Positions 53,107 to 62,434 of a stretch of DNA of 64,000 bases are shown in pieces. Source of the stretch: CALDTK01 sp965215215 (lineage in GTDB: Bacteria; Bacteroidota; Bacteroidia; Chitinophagales; Saprospiraceae); NCBI GenBank assembly GCA_965215215.1, contig OZ244043.1:1426001-1490000 (forward strand). Direction: 5' to 3'. The notes under the pieces are model-generated. The model did not search any database. It saw only the letters and a program-made list of their open reading frames with translations, and was not told the origin of the DNA. The translations under genes were made by a program, and so were the position numbers. The first letter of the stretch is position 1. Every line of letters begins with the position of its first letter.

Positions 53107-53137
53107 ACGGGCCTGCGCCGTGCTGGCGCAGACCCGT
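53107..53137 (-). terminator. Terminator of the M4 protease gene, abutting a dispersed motif
   Basis: Stem ACGGG-CTGCGCC (53107-53119) with GGCGCAG-CCCGT (53125-53137), one mismatch. On the minus strand it runs into TTCTGTGTTTTAGCGCAAGC, so the T-run is supplied by the dispersed motif copy at 53088-53101. Confidence 0.65.
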
Positions 53138-53159
53138 CCGATGAGGGTTCCGAAACTCC

Positions 53160-56100
53160 CTACTGCTTCACGAAGCGTAGGGTACGCGATTCTCCCTCGG
53201 TGAGCTGCAACAGCACGTAGTACATGCCGGGCGCCTGCGAGGAGATATCGATCGACCCTTCGTACTCCTCGGGTGTCACTTCGCGAACGAGCTGCCCCGT
53301 AGCCGAGTACATCGTGGCGCGCTCGATGTCAACCTCTTTCGAGAGCTCCAGCTCGACGCTGTTGACGGCGGGGTTCGGGGAGAGGTAGGCGAGTAGCTTG
53401 GCGTCTTCGGTGAACTTGACCTTCGCGCCGCTGGCCACGCCGAACGTCGGCTTGCTGGACAGAGCCTTTACGCTCTGCACTAGGCCTTCCTGAGGTTGGC
53501 GCGACCCCATCGAATAGGAACGCTCGCCGGTTTTGGTGAGCGTAGGAACGGTTCCGGGCGCTTGCCCTGCCGCGTCGGGGACATTGCCGAGTAGGAGGGC
53601 CTCGTCGATGTAGACCTGATCGTTGTTCGAACTGGCGTCGCAACGGATGCGGAAGCGACTTTTTTCGCTCAGTACTCCTCCCTCCGGGGCACCGACGGCG
53701 GCCGCGGCGAGGAAGTATTCGTCGTTGATAAAATCTTCCCCGGCGGTAAATACGCCGATAGGCTCCCAGCCCACGAAAAGATCGTATACGTCTCCGAGCC
53801 CAAAGCTGGCCTGGGGGTTGTCCCCGCGCTGCGCGCTCTTCAAATCGCCGAGCTCCTGTGCACCAAAGCCAGGGCCCGCCGGGCCGACGGCTCCGTTGTT
53901 CGAGCGGTCACCGTCGTTGTATTCGATGACGAAGCGTTCGCCGTCTTCGAACGACCTCGTGAGGAAGACGAAGCTCAACTCCGTGTTGTAGTACTCGGTG
54001 AGGTCGTAAGTGTCGTACGTGAACATGCTGGAGAAAAAGCCGCTGTTGTCGCGGAGCCGCATCGAGTAGTCGCCGTCGAAGCTGAGCGGGCCGCGGTAGC
54101 GGTACGCATCCCAGCCGCCGGGCACCCATCCGTCGTAGCCGGTTTCGAACGGGCTCGTCAGCAGCTCGACGAGGTCCCCGGCCCCGAGGGTAGTGAAGGT
54201 GATGAACACCTCTTCGGAGCGATTTCCCTGGTCGTCGAAAGCGTACAGGCCGAACGTGATCTCAAATCCGGAAGGAACGTCGGCAAAATCGAGGGAGGTA
54301 ACGGAGTCGGGTACGGTTAGGAATTCGGAGCCGAAATAGGTAATGGTGTACCCGGCCACGCCTACGCTATCGAAAGAGGGTGACCAGCTTACCGTAAACG
54401 AATTTTCGGTGATGTCGCTGGCGGCAAAGCTATCGGGCGGGGTCGGCGCAACGTTATCCGGATCGAACTCGGGTGAGGTGCAGAGCTTGGTAGCGTCTAA
54501 AATGCCGAAGGTCCCGCCCCGCTTGATGGGAGCCCCGTTGCTCGTGAGCACGTAGCTACTCGGAGCGATCCCATTGCCGAACGAATCGAATACGTTGAAG
54601 ATGTACTGCCCCGCCGGCAGGTCGAAGGTATCCCGGTAGGTGGTCAAGGGCTCGAACGGTCCCTCCCCCGCGTAGAGTACCGCACCGGAGGTATCGGTAA
54701 GGTTCCAACTCGTTTCCGTCGCAAAAGCGTCGGTCGTAAGCTCGAGCTCCACGGTTTCGCCCGCGTCGACGCAGGCGCGCGGCACCGCGCTTTCGTCCAC
54801 GGCTACTGCGTCCCAGGCCTCGGCCACCGTTTGGGCCTCGACCGAGTTCTCTCCGTAGAGGTCGACGGCGGACTGTATGGAAGTGAAGCGGGCGTCCCGG
54901 AACGTCGAGTTCTCGGAGAGGTAGACCGTTAAGTTCCGGTAAGAGATTGCCGCCGCCTTCTCGCGACCGATCGGAGCGATCGAATACGCGTCGCCGTAGT
55001 CGTTTTCTCCTTCGCCACCTTCGCTCAGGAGGTAGAACCAGTAGTTCTGGACGCTCGAATTAATGTGTACGCCACCGTTGTCGAAATCGGAAGAGATCCA
55101 GTTGTCGCCCTTGTACGTATCCGGGTAGCCGAGTGATTGGGGATCGCTCATCGAACGGAAGGGTTCCGTATCCCCGAGCGTGAAGTCGGCACCGACCAAC
55201 CAGTCGCCGGTACCCGTCGCGTGGAACTCGATCATCTCGCCGAAGATGTCTGAGAACGATTCGTTGAGTGCGCCGGACTCGTAGAAGTACAGCAGGTTGG
55301 CGGAGTACTCCGTTACGCCGTGCGTGATCTCGTGGCCCGAGACATCGATGGAGGTCAGTGGACCGTAGTTCACGCCGTCGCCGTCGCCGTAGGTCATGAC
55401 CTGGCCGTTCCAAAACGCATTCACGAAACCGTCGAGGGCGTGCGTGTAACTGATCAACGCCGAGTCCTCGTCGTTGAAGCTGCGCCGGCCGTGTTGCGTG
55501 AAGTAGTAGTCGTAGGTCTGCTCGGCACCGTAGTGCGCGCTCACCGACGCCGGATCCGCGCCGAACGGCAATCCGTCGTCCACGACCGATGTGGCCGCGG
55601 CGTAATCGATTCCTACCTCCGGGTCGACCTCGTTGTTGAGGGAGAAGGTATAAACCCCACCCCCGGTCGTAGACTGTTCGAGGGCGTAGGTACCGTCGCT
55701 ACGGTTATCGGCGATAACCTCGACCTCTCCGTTGTACTCGCTTTCGGCGGGGATCACCCCATCGACGTGGTGGATACGCGAGTTTTCGAAGAGTACATCT
55801 CCGGTCGTTGCGTCCGTGTAGACCCAAGCGCGGTAGATCGGTGCCGCGGCGTAGATGTCGAAGCGGTAAGCGAGCTTAGTCTCGCCTGTGCGGGGGTGCC
55901 TGAACACGGTGAGCTCGCCCTCGGGCTTGTCGTACCCGCCGGGGGCGCTCGCGCTCTCCCACATCGGGGTAGTAATCTCCAGCTCGGCTACCGCAGCCTC
56001 GAGCGCGGCGTTCGCGTTTAGTCCGGGCGTAACGTCGAGGTTGGGCGGGATCCGCACTACCTGGCCGCTGACGGTCTCGATCTGCCCGTTGCGGGCGTGC

Positions 56101-56414
56101 ACGATGTACCGACTGCCGTCTACCGGGATACCGCGGTAGGACTGCTCGTAGGTGACGTGCGTCATGCCGAGCTCATCGGTTACCGTCTTCCCGGCGGCAA
56201 ACTCGACGTCTGCCTGATTGCCGCTAAGCTCGGCGACGAACTGGGGAGCGGCGGTGAGGGCGACCGACTCGTTTACCGTCGCGAAGCCAGCCGTTTGGTG
56301 GGTAACGGCTGGCTCCGCCTGCTGTCGCTGCTGGGGTGTGCCCTGGGCGAGCCCCGTTGTCGTAGCGAGCGTACCCGCTAACACTAAAGTGAGAGTAGAA
56401 CTACAGGTTTTCAT
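53160..56414 (-). CDS. T9SS-secreted M4 (thermolysin-like) metalloprotease
   Basis: 1084 residues. Signal peptide, FTP/PepSY propeptide (about 60-200, GMTHVTYEQSYRGIPVDGSR, YIVHARNGQIETVSGQVV), then the M4 catalytic domain with HEITHGVTEYSANLLYFYES (zinc histidines about 361-365) and ALNESFSDIFGEMIEF (third ligand). Pre-C-terminal domain, FN3 domain at about 665-755 (PTPPDSFAASDITENSFTVS), jelly-roll module (about 760-960) and a T9SS sorting domain (LAYLSPNPAVNSVELELSKE to SRTLRFVKQ). Secreted broad-specificity protease. No dispersed motif in the coding part. Confidence 0.94.
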   Translation of the reverse strand: MKTCSSTLTLVLAGTLATTTGLAQGTPQQRQQAEPAVTHQTAGFATVNESVALTAAPQFVAELSGNQADVEFAAGKTVTDELGMTHVTYEQSYRGIPVDGSRYIVHARNGQIETVSGQVVRIPPNLDVTPGLNANAALEAAVAELEITTPMWESASAPGGYDKPEGELTVFRHPRTGETKLAYRFDIYAAAPIYRAWVYTDATTGDVLFENSRIHHVDGVIPAESEYNGEVEVIADNRSDGTYALEQSTTGGGVYTFSLNNEVDPEVGIDYAAATSVVDDGLPFGADPASVSAHYGAEQTYDYYFTQHGRRSFNDEDSALISYTHALDGFVNAFWNGQVMTYGDGDGVNYGPLTSIDVSGHEITHGVTEYSANLLYFYESGALNESFSDIFGEMIEFHATGTGDWLVGADFTLGDTEPFRSMSDPQSLGYPDTYKGDNWISSDFDNGGVHINSSVQNYWFYLLSEGGEGENDYGDAYSIAPIGREKAAAISYRNLTVYLSENSTFRDARFTSIQSAVDLYGENSVEAQTVAEAWDAVAVDESAVPRACVDAGETVELELTTDAFATETSWNLTDTSGAVLYAGEGPFEPLTTYRDTFDLPAGQYIFNVFDSFGNGIAPSSYVLTSNGAPIKRGGTFGILDATKLCTSPEFDPDNVAPTPPDSFAASDITENSFTVSWSPSFDSVGVAGYTITYFGSEFLTVPDSVTSLDFADVPSGFEITFGLYAFDDQGNRSEEVFITFTTLGAGDLVELLTSPFETGYDGWVPGGWDAYRYRGPLSFDGDYSMRLRDNSGFFSSMFTYDTYDLTEYYNTELSFVFLTRSFEDGERFVIEYNDGDRSNNGAVGPAGPGFGAQELGDLKSAQRGDNPQASFGLGDVYDLFVGWEPIGVFTAGEDFINDEYFLAAAAVGAPEGGVLSEKSRFRIRCDASSNNDQVYIDEALLLGNVPDAAGQAPGTVPTLTKTGERSYSMGSRQPQEGLVQSVKALSSKPTFGVASGAKVKFTEDAKLLAYLSPNPAVNSVELELSKEVDIERATMYSATGQLVREVTPEEYEGSIDISSQAPGMYYVLLQLTEGESRTLRFVKQ

Positions 56415-56808
56415 ACTGATTCTGGATTTAGAAACTTTGGGGGGCTACGATCGGACCGATCAGCGTAAACTCACGGTTGCCACAGCAGGGTCAAGGTAGC
56501 TTACTTCCGACATATTTCGAGTAGTCATCTATTTATAATTAACTGTACGGTAACACGTTACACTTTACCCTTCATATAGACGCGAGCGACTGAGCATCTG
56601 CTGCTTCCAAATGAAACAAAATTCCAAAGCCGCGTGCAAGCCACCGGTACCGCCCCCCCCCAACAAGAGCCCCCACGTACACGAATGCAGTAGGGTATTT
56701 GAAATCTCTCTACCACCCCCTTAGCGTACATACAACACTATAGTGGGCAACTTGAACAGTTTTCAATATTATACCTTAATCAATCATTACAACTCGAAAT
56801 AACTTACC
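56415..56808. promoter_or_regulatory. AT-rich divergent promoter region
   Basis: 394 bp between the M4 protease (minus) and DUF4199 (plus) genes, markedly AT-rich. Contains the palindrome CACTATAGTG (56736-56745), overlapping TACAACACTA (56731-56740) that also occurs in the susC upstream repeat. Confidence 0.35.
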
Positions 56809-57249
56809 ATGAAAAGCATCATTCTCCGTTACGGACTACTCCTCGCCCTCGTCCTGCTGGTTCTTTTCTCCCTGGCGCTGGCTGCGGGCTTTCTCGAAAA
56901 CCCTACGCTACGGGTGTTTAATGGTGTCTTTCACTTTGGCCTCATTTACATGGCTGTACGGAAATACCGCGTGGCCAAGGGGACGGATTGGAATTACGCC
57001 TCCGGAACCGGGGTGGGCGTACTAGCCGGCATGTTGGGCACGCTGATCTTCGCGATCGCCGTCGGGCTGTTCCTCGCCGCACGCCCGGAGGTCCTCGCGG
57101 ACATCGCCGCGAATACCCACGTGGCGCAGTACCTCAATCCGCTCACGGCCGCCCTCGTGCTCTGCGTCGAGGGTTTCGCCGTAACGGTCTTCAGCAGCTA
57201 CTTCTCCATGCGCCTCGTCGACGCCGATCGCTCGGTAGCGGTGGCCTAG
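56809..57249 (+). CDS. DUF4199 membrane protein
   Basis: 146 residues with four membrane segments (about 5-28, 37-52, 66-92, 112-135). The GxxxAxRxYRVAKG region after the second segment and the overall four-helix size fit DUF4199, a family common in Bacteroidota with unknown function. Upstream sequence is AT-rich and suitable for a promoter. No co-transcribed neighbour; downstream is a decayed gene. Confidence 0.72.
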   Translation: MKSIILRYGLLLALVLLVLFSLALAAGFLENPTLRVFNGVFHFGLIYMAVRKYRVAKGTDWNYASGTGVGVLAGMLGTLIFAIAVGLFLAARPEVLADIAANTHVAQYLNPLTAALVLCVEGFAVTVFSSYFSMRLVDADRSVAVA

Positions 57250-57304
57250 CTTAGGTATTTCAGACCGCACAACGCACCGCCTTCCATAGAGGCCGCGGCT
57301 TCGA

Positions 57305-57593
57305 GAACTTCTCGGGGTCACCCTCGTCTCATCTCGTTCCGAGGAGCTCCGACAGGCCATCCTTACCGAGCTGGGCACGGGACGCGACCCTGCTCGCCGG
57401 GCGCGGGGGGGCTACGGCCACGGCCGGGAAGCGCCGGCCGACCAGTCGATCATTCAGACAGCGGTCGACCGCGTGGACGCTCGCCAGCTTTATACCCTGC
57501 TCGACGAGCGCGATCCCGAAGGCCTTCGTCGTCGACTTCGACGTCCGCAACGTACGCGGGGGCATGCTGCAGCGCTATTTCACTCGGCGGTAA
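57305..57593 (+). pseudogene. Decayed YitT-family (DUF2179) C terminus
   Basis: Pieces in different frames recall the YitT/DUF2179 cytoplasmic domain: GVTLVSSRSEELRQAILTEL, GGYGHGREAPADQSIIQTAV then DRVDARQLYTLLDERDP, and finally KAFVVDFDVRNVRGG ending in FTRR and a stop at 57591-57593. At least one shift (near 57517-57525) and a scrambled stretch near 57380-57405 are needed to join them, and the membrane part is missing. Confidence 0.55.
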
Positions 57594-57682
57594 AACGGTA
57601 CAGTGTATTCGCCGACCAGGTGAAGCCGGATCAGGGTCCGTTTTACCTCGGCTGGTAAAACGGTACAGTGTATTCGCCGACC
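57589..57682. repeat. 29-bp direct repeats with a hairpin
   Basis: The 29-bp sequence at 57589-57617 (from GGTAAAACGG to TTCGCCGACC) is repeated exactly at 57654-57682. Between them CCGTTTTACC (57638-57647) pairs with GGTAAAACGG (57654-57663) around TCGGCT. It overlaps the stop of the YitT remnant. Confidence 0.6.
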
Positions 57683-57723
57683 GAGGGTGAGCGGGCGCGG
57701 TAGGCGCTAGTCTAAAATTGGGG

Positions 57724-57750
57724 AGCCCACCCGAACGACTCGGATGGGCT
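57724..57750. terminator. Bidirectional terminator hairpin
   Basis: AGCCCA-CCGA (57724-57734) with TCGG-TGGGCT (57740-57750), one internal mismatch, followed by TTTCC on the plus strand and by an A/T-rich stretch on the minus strand. Located downstream of the chitinase stop (57818). Confidence 0.55.
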
Positions 57751-57817
57751 TTCCTGTAAGTAGGTCGTTCGGACCTGAGCGCAGCCGGCCCAGCGGGGCC
57801 GACCGCGATTCCGCTGC

Positions 57818-60352
57818 CTACTCTACCACCAGTTCGCCGGTCGCTCGCCCGTCCTGGGTCGTGACGGAATAAATGTAGAGGCCAGGTCGTAGGTCACCGA
57901 GGTCGATGGTTACCGCGTTGGCGCCTTTCCGCAGGCTCTCGTCGGCGTACTCGAGCACGTTGGCGCCTAGCACGTTCGACACTTGCATACGGAACTCGGG
58001 GCTAGCGGTTTTAGCCTCGAGCTGTACGGTTACGCTGCTGCCCGATACCGGGTTGGGGAACACCTGAGCGGCGAAGGAAGACGGAGTCCCCGCAGCCACC
58101 TCGTTGTCCCGGGCACTTAAAGACGTAGGTGCCGGAAGCCCGTCGAGGTAGGCACGTACCGCGTTCGAAAATTGCAGGTCACCGAACTCGTCCCAGTTCG
58201 TAGACCAGCTCATTACCCCCCGCAGGTTTGGGTAGGTGCGGTCGAGCGTGTACTGCCCCCCGAAGGAGTTGCCGCGGATGAGGTAGTTGAGGGCCGTCGT
58301 AACGCCCTGCGCGCCCGTGAAGCCGCCACCGGCGTTGACCGTTGCCGGTACACCGATCAGGATCTGATCCTCGCGCAGGGGCGGGAAGAACTTACCCGCG
58401 TCACCGGTGATCGGGAAGCCCTTCAGCAGCATGTCCACGAGCGAGACGTAGAAATCGGAGTTGCCCATAGCGTACGCGTTGTCGTCGAGTGCCGTGATGG
58501 AACCCGAGTTGTAGTACTGCACCTGGAGGAAGGTGAGCTTGTCGCGCAGCGCGTGGATGACGGGCAGGTAGGAGCCGGCGCGCGCGTCGGCGAACGTCGA
58601 AATGCCCCCGTAAAAAGAGTAGCCCAGTTGCACGAAGAAGGTCTCCGGGGCCATCGTCAGGATAAAGTCGTCGCCGAAGTTGTCGGTGACGCCGCGGATG
58701 CCGTTGATCGTGTTGACGATCAACGGGGTGGTCGGATTCCGGAAATCGGTGTCGCCCCGGTCGAAGGAGAGCGATTGACCCTCGAAGTCGATGTCCATCC
58801 CGTTGAAGCCGTACTCGTTGATGATGGCGGTCATCGAGGTCGTGAACCTGCTCGCGGCCCCGGCGGTGGTCAGGCGGACCTGGCCCTCGGCACCCCCGAT
58901 GGAGATGATCACCTTCTTGCCGCGACTCTGGAGGAGTCGGATGTCGGACTTGAAGTCCGCCTCACCGTAGTTGAGCGCGCTAAAGGCACCGTCCAGCTCG
59001 AAGCCGATGGTGCCCTCGCTCACCGATACCGAGGGCACGGCGAACGATACGTTGATCACGTCCCAGTTCGGGGACACGTCGCGCAGGCGCGTGATGCCCG
59101 AGCCGTTGTCGAAGTTGTGCCAGTAGCCGTTCAGGATCCTGCCCGGCAGGCCGGAGGTCGGCGGGTTAGGGGGATTCGGTGGGTTCGGGTTATCACCGGT
59201 TACGGTAATCCTAACCTCCGCCGAGGTGGTCGTGGCCCCGTCGTCGTCCGTGGCGACCGCGGTCAAGGTGTACGAGCCGGCGGGTGCGTTCGACACCGTG
59301 GCGCGGTAGGGTGCGCCGGTATCTTCGGACACGAGGCTACCGTTGTTAAAGAAGGCCACCTTGGCGACGGTCCCGTCGCTGTCGGCCGCGCTGGCCGTTA
59401 CGTCGATGTCGTCTCCTTCGCGGAAACCGGCGCCGTCGCTCGGTGAGGAGATGCTCACGGTCGGCGACGCGTTGTCGTCCCCGCCGCCTCCACCGCCGCC
59501 GTTGTCGCAATCCCCGTTCGCCGTCCAGGCGTCCTCCCAGTACGTGCCCGTTCCCGGGGCGTAAGCCCAGCCGGCCGTCGACGAGCACCATCCGGGGATG
59601 TTGCAGGTGTAGATCGTACCCTCGTTGAAGACGCTTTCGTCCTGTCCGTAAGCGGATCCGACTACGAACTGGGCCACGCCCTCGCAGTCGTCCCCACCGT
59701 CACCCCCGTCTCCGCCATCGTCGTCGCCCGCACCGACGGTCACCGATACCGCGGCCGAGGTCGTGGACGCGCCCGCGTCGTCCGTCGCCCGGACGGTCAG
59801 GCTGTAGGTCCCCCCCGCGGCACCGGTTACGGTGAAGCTGTACGGGCTCGTGGTGTCCTCGCCGAGGCGCTCACCGTTGCTGAAGAACTCTACCGTCGCG
59901 ACGGTCCCGTCCGAGTCGGCGGCATCGGCCGTGATGTCGATGTCCGCGCCGTTGTCGAACGCCGCGTTGTTCGCGGGACCCGTGATGCTCGCGGTCGGGG
60001 CGACGTTGTCGTCGCTACCGCCGCCGCCGCCATCGCCACCGTCGCAGGGGCCGACGGCCTCCCAGACGTCGAACTGACCCGATTTCGCCGCGGGATTTTC
60101 CCCGCGCGTCCACCACTTCGCGCGGTAGAGTACATTATCCACGACCGCCTCCTTGCCGCCCGTGTAAACTTCGGTGGACGACCACTCCGGTACCCCCGCG
60201 CAGGGCGCCTCGAGAAAGTTGCTCGGCGCCGGACCGAATCGGTCGGCGGTACTCGTGGCGGCGGCGACCTCTACGTGGAAGAGCAGGGACATAAAGCCGA
60301 CCAGCAGGGCCGACGTTATCTGTTTTGCGGAAGCAGAGTTGAAGTCTTTCAT
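57818..60352 (-). CDS. T9SS-secreted GH18 chitinase with chitin-binding and Ig-like domains
   Basis: 844 residues. Signal peptide (about 1-32); CBM5/12 chitin-binding module (YTGGKEAVVDNVLYRAKWWT, then RGENPAAKSG, about 63-100); Ig-like module (NVAPTASITGPANNAAFDNG); second cysteine-containing CBM-like module (VFNEGTIYTCNIPGWCSSTA); second Ig-like module; GH18 barrel at about 405-750 with KVIISIGG and FNGMDIDFEG. The catalytic Glu is present, but the first Asp of DxxDxDxE is Asn. T9SS sorting domain at the C terminus (VFPNPVSGSSVTVQLEA). It cleaves chitin outside the cell; GH20 at 43550 would finish the oligomers. One motif copy (60322) in the signal-peptide region. Confidence 0.93.
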   Translation of the reverse strand: MKDFNSASAKQITSALLVGFMSLLFHVEVAAATSTADRFGPAPSNFLEAPCAGVPEWSSTEVYTGGKEAVVDNVLYRAKWWTRGENPAAKSGQFDVWEAVGPCDGGDGGGGGSDDNVAPTASITGPANNAAFDNGADIDITADAADSDGTVATVEFFSNGERLGEDTTSPYSFTVTGAAGGTYSLTVRATDDAGASTTSAAVSVTVGAGDDDGGDGGDGGDDCEGVAQFVVGSAYGQDESVFNEGTIYTCNIPGWCSSTAGWAYAPGTGTYWEDAWTANGDCDNGGGGGGGDDNASPTVSISSPSDGAGFREGDDIDVTASAADSDGTVAKVAFFNNGSLVSEDTGAPYRATVSNAPAGSYTLTAVATDDDGATTTSAEVRITVTGDNPNPPNPPNPPTSGLPGRILNGYWHNFDNGSGITRLRDVSPNWDVINVSFAVPSVSVSEGTIGFELDGAFSALNYGEADFKSDIRLLQSRGKKVIISIGGAEGQVRLTTAGAASRFTTSMTAIINEYGFNGMDIDFEGQSLSFDRGDTDFRNPTTPLIVNTINGIRGVTDNFGDDFILTMAPETFFVQLGYSFYGGISTFADARAGSYLPVIHALRDKLTFLQVQYYNSGSITALDDNAYAMGNSDFYVSLVDMLLKGFPITGDAGKFFPPLREDQILIGVPATVNAGGGFTGAQGVTTALNYLIRGNSFGGQYTLDRTYPNLRGVMSWSTNWDEFGDLQFSNAVRAYLDGLPAPTSLSARDNEVAAGTPSSFAAQVFPNPVSGSSVTVQLEAKTASPEFRMQVSNVLGANVLEYADESLRKGANAVTIDLGDLRPGLYIYSVTTQDGRATGELVVE

Positions 60353-60543
60353 ATATGCGTTTATTTAAAATGGACTATGGATGAATACACCCGGCCGAAA
60401 CAACCTAAGTGGATCTACAGGTGGAGACAGTGCGGGTGTCCCGAAGTTTAAGGAGCCTCAAACTAGAAACTTCGCGTGCGGAATTAATGTAACAATACGG
60501 AATTAAGCGCGGCGTGCTCCCGGTCGTACCACCGGCCCAGCCC

Positions 60544-61236
60544 TCAGACCAAGGTCTCCTCCGTCGGCAGCGGCGCGCCATCGGCTGAGACGTCGTCCTC
60601 CGTCGGAGTCTCGATCCGGCCGAGTCGCCGGAGCTCCGGCCAGGCGAACGCGATGAGGGGCACCACGAACAGGACGCCGACCCCGCCGAGCACGATCGCC
60701 GAGCTCGCGCCGACCGCCGCGGCCAGCACGCCCGATTCGAATTCGCCGAACTCGTTGGACATCCCGATGAAAACGCGGTGGACCGCTCCCACCCGCCCCC
60801 GTATGGCGTCGGGCGTGAACACGGGCTCTAAGGTGTTGCGGATCACCGTACTGACCGCGTCGAAGGCGCCCAGCGGAAAAAGCGCGAGCGGCGAGAGCCC
60901 GAACGACCGGGACAGCCCCAGCACGAGGGTCGCGACGCCGGAGGCGGCCGCGGTGAGCAGCAGCGTCCGGCCCGCTTTCCGGAACGGACCCCGGTGGGCC
61001 ACCGCCACCGCCATCAGCACCGCACCCGCCGCCGGCGCCGAGCGGAGTAGCCCCGGGCCCGTCGCACCGACCTCGGGTACCTCGAGCGCCAGGATCGGGC
61101 GGAGCGCCGCGGCGCCGCCGAGCTGCACCGACACCATGTCGAGCAGGATGGCCGAGAAGCGGGCCTTTGTTCGCCAGATAAACCGGATCCCGGCCAACAT
61201 CGACGCGCGAGTGGGTTCTCTCTCCGGGCGGGGCAC
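60544..61236 (-). pseudogene. C-terminal half of an MFS transporter
   Basis: Recognisable from about 61236: REPTRASMLAGIRFIWRTKA, LLRSAPAAGAVLMAVAVAHR, FPLGAFDAVSTVIRNTLEP, FTPDAIRGRVGAVHRVFIGM, then a charged C-terminal tail ending at 60544. This is the second six-helix half of a major-facilitator exporter; the first about 200 residues are missing, and upstream sequence belongs to the DoxX remnant. The fragment could only start internally (ATG 61200) and is unlikely to work. Confidence 0.65.
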
Positions 61237-61295
61237 GTACTGCGTCTGATCGTTCGGTGGTGGTCGCCGAGCCCTAGGAGGCCCCGGGCACGGAC

Positions 61296-61672
61296 CTAGT
61301 GCGCAAACAAAAACTGACGAAGCAGCTCCCCCCGATCCGGGGCGGCCGCTACGACGGTGAGCACGCAAAATCCCCACAGGGGGACCGTGCCGGCGAGCCC
61401 CTCCCCCGCGACGACGTGCGCGCTCACCGCTCCCGCCAAAATGGTGAGCAGCATAAGGCCGAAGCACCCTCGATGTGCATAATCGCCGGGTCGGCGAGCA
61501 TCCCTTCGGAGCCGAGGACCTTACTCAGTCCGGCGAACAGAGACAGCGCCGACGGCAAAGCGGGTACCGCGTAAAGCGAGATGGTTCTGGCTTTAGGAGC
61601 TGGGGTGGGAGGAGACGCTCGGGCAGCGGTTACGGTCGACGTCGGGTAGAGTTTTGGAACGGGATACCCCAC
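61296..61672 (-). pseudogene. DoxX-like small membrane protein with frameshift
   Basis: The first frame gives ISLYAVPALPSALSLFAGLS then KVLGSEGMLADPAIMHIEGA. At about 61463-61468 the coherent protein moves frame to LMLLTILAGAVSAHVVAGEG then LAGTVPLWGFCVLTVVAAAP, stopping at 61296-61298. A single missing base explains it. The LFAGLSKVLG start and four hydrophobic segments suggest a DoxX-type protein of about 100-125 residues. The N terminus is uncertain. Confidence 0.5.
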
Positions 61673-61846
61673 GTACCCGTACGCCTCCCGAAAAGATCAC
61701 TGGCGGGCTAGCCGCGTTCCCACAACGGCGTCGGAGCATCCGTTTCGCCGGGCGAGAAGGACGAGCGGTGGTCATCGAGTGCACGGGCTCGCCGGCACCT
61801 ACCGGCCGCCTCGTACCGGCTGAACGCACCCCCCGAGTCGAGCGAC

Positions 61847-62338
61847 TCAAGCGTGGGGAGCTCGACCGTGCTCCCGCACGGGAAGTTGGGTCTCGTAGCT
61901 CACGGGGCGCGACCAGGAGGCCGCCGCCGCGAAGCCGATGGCCGCTATCGGTGCTGTAGCCAACCCGAATCCGTAGACCCAGAGCCCGATCGCCAGGGTG
62001 AGCATCGCCCCGGTGCGCAGCAGCCAAACCCGACGCGCCTGCTGCTTACTCTCGAACCCCGCGCCGTGCGCCAACGCGGTGCCGCAGTAGTCGATGACCG
62101 CCCGTACGTTGGTGTAACCGGCGTTGTGCAGCCGGAGGGCCGTAAGTTTGGAGGGATACTGGCTGTCTCCGATCAGGCCCACGGCGGCGTGGTCTCCGGC
62201 GGCCTTGATGAGCTTACTGAGGTCGTTGGCGTTGATGTGTACCGCACCGAGCACGGGGCTGTTCCTTTCGGCGGGCAGGGGCCGGGTATCAACGAGGAAG
62301 AGATCGGTCGAGAGGCGATCTTGGTCTTGATTCAACAC
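61847..62338 (-). CDS. Rhodanese-like domain with membrane helices, active-site Cys missing
   Basis: 163 residues. Rhodanese fold pieces: DLFLVDTRPLPAERNSPVLG (about 12-31), GAVHINANDLSKLI, and NAGYTNVRAVIDYCGTALAH. The active-site loop reads VGLIGDSQYPSKL, so the usual CxxGxR cysteine is absent. Two hydrophobic segments follow (LLRTGAMLTLAIGLWVYGFG; IAAIGFAAAASW), as in YgaP-type rhodanese-DUF2892 proteins. Probably not a sulfurtransferase, perhaps a decaying gene or a binding-only protein. Downstream neighbours are pseudogenes. Confidence 0.55.
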   Translation of the reverse strand: MLNQDQDRLSTDLFLVDTRPLPAERNSPVLGAVHINANDLSKLIKAAGDHAAVGLIGDSQYPSKLTALRLHNAGYTNVRAVIDYCGTALAHGAGFESKQQARRVWLLRTGAMLTLAIGLWVYGFGLATAPIAAIGFAAAASWSRPVSYETQLPVREHGRAPHA

Positions 62339-62434
62339 AGGGGAGTATTACCAAACACCGTGCCTCGCAGTAAGAATATTCGCCATGTGTACGGCTTACA
62401 CAACCACTTTCTCGCGGTAAGGCTTTACTCCCCT

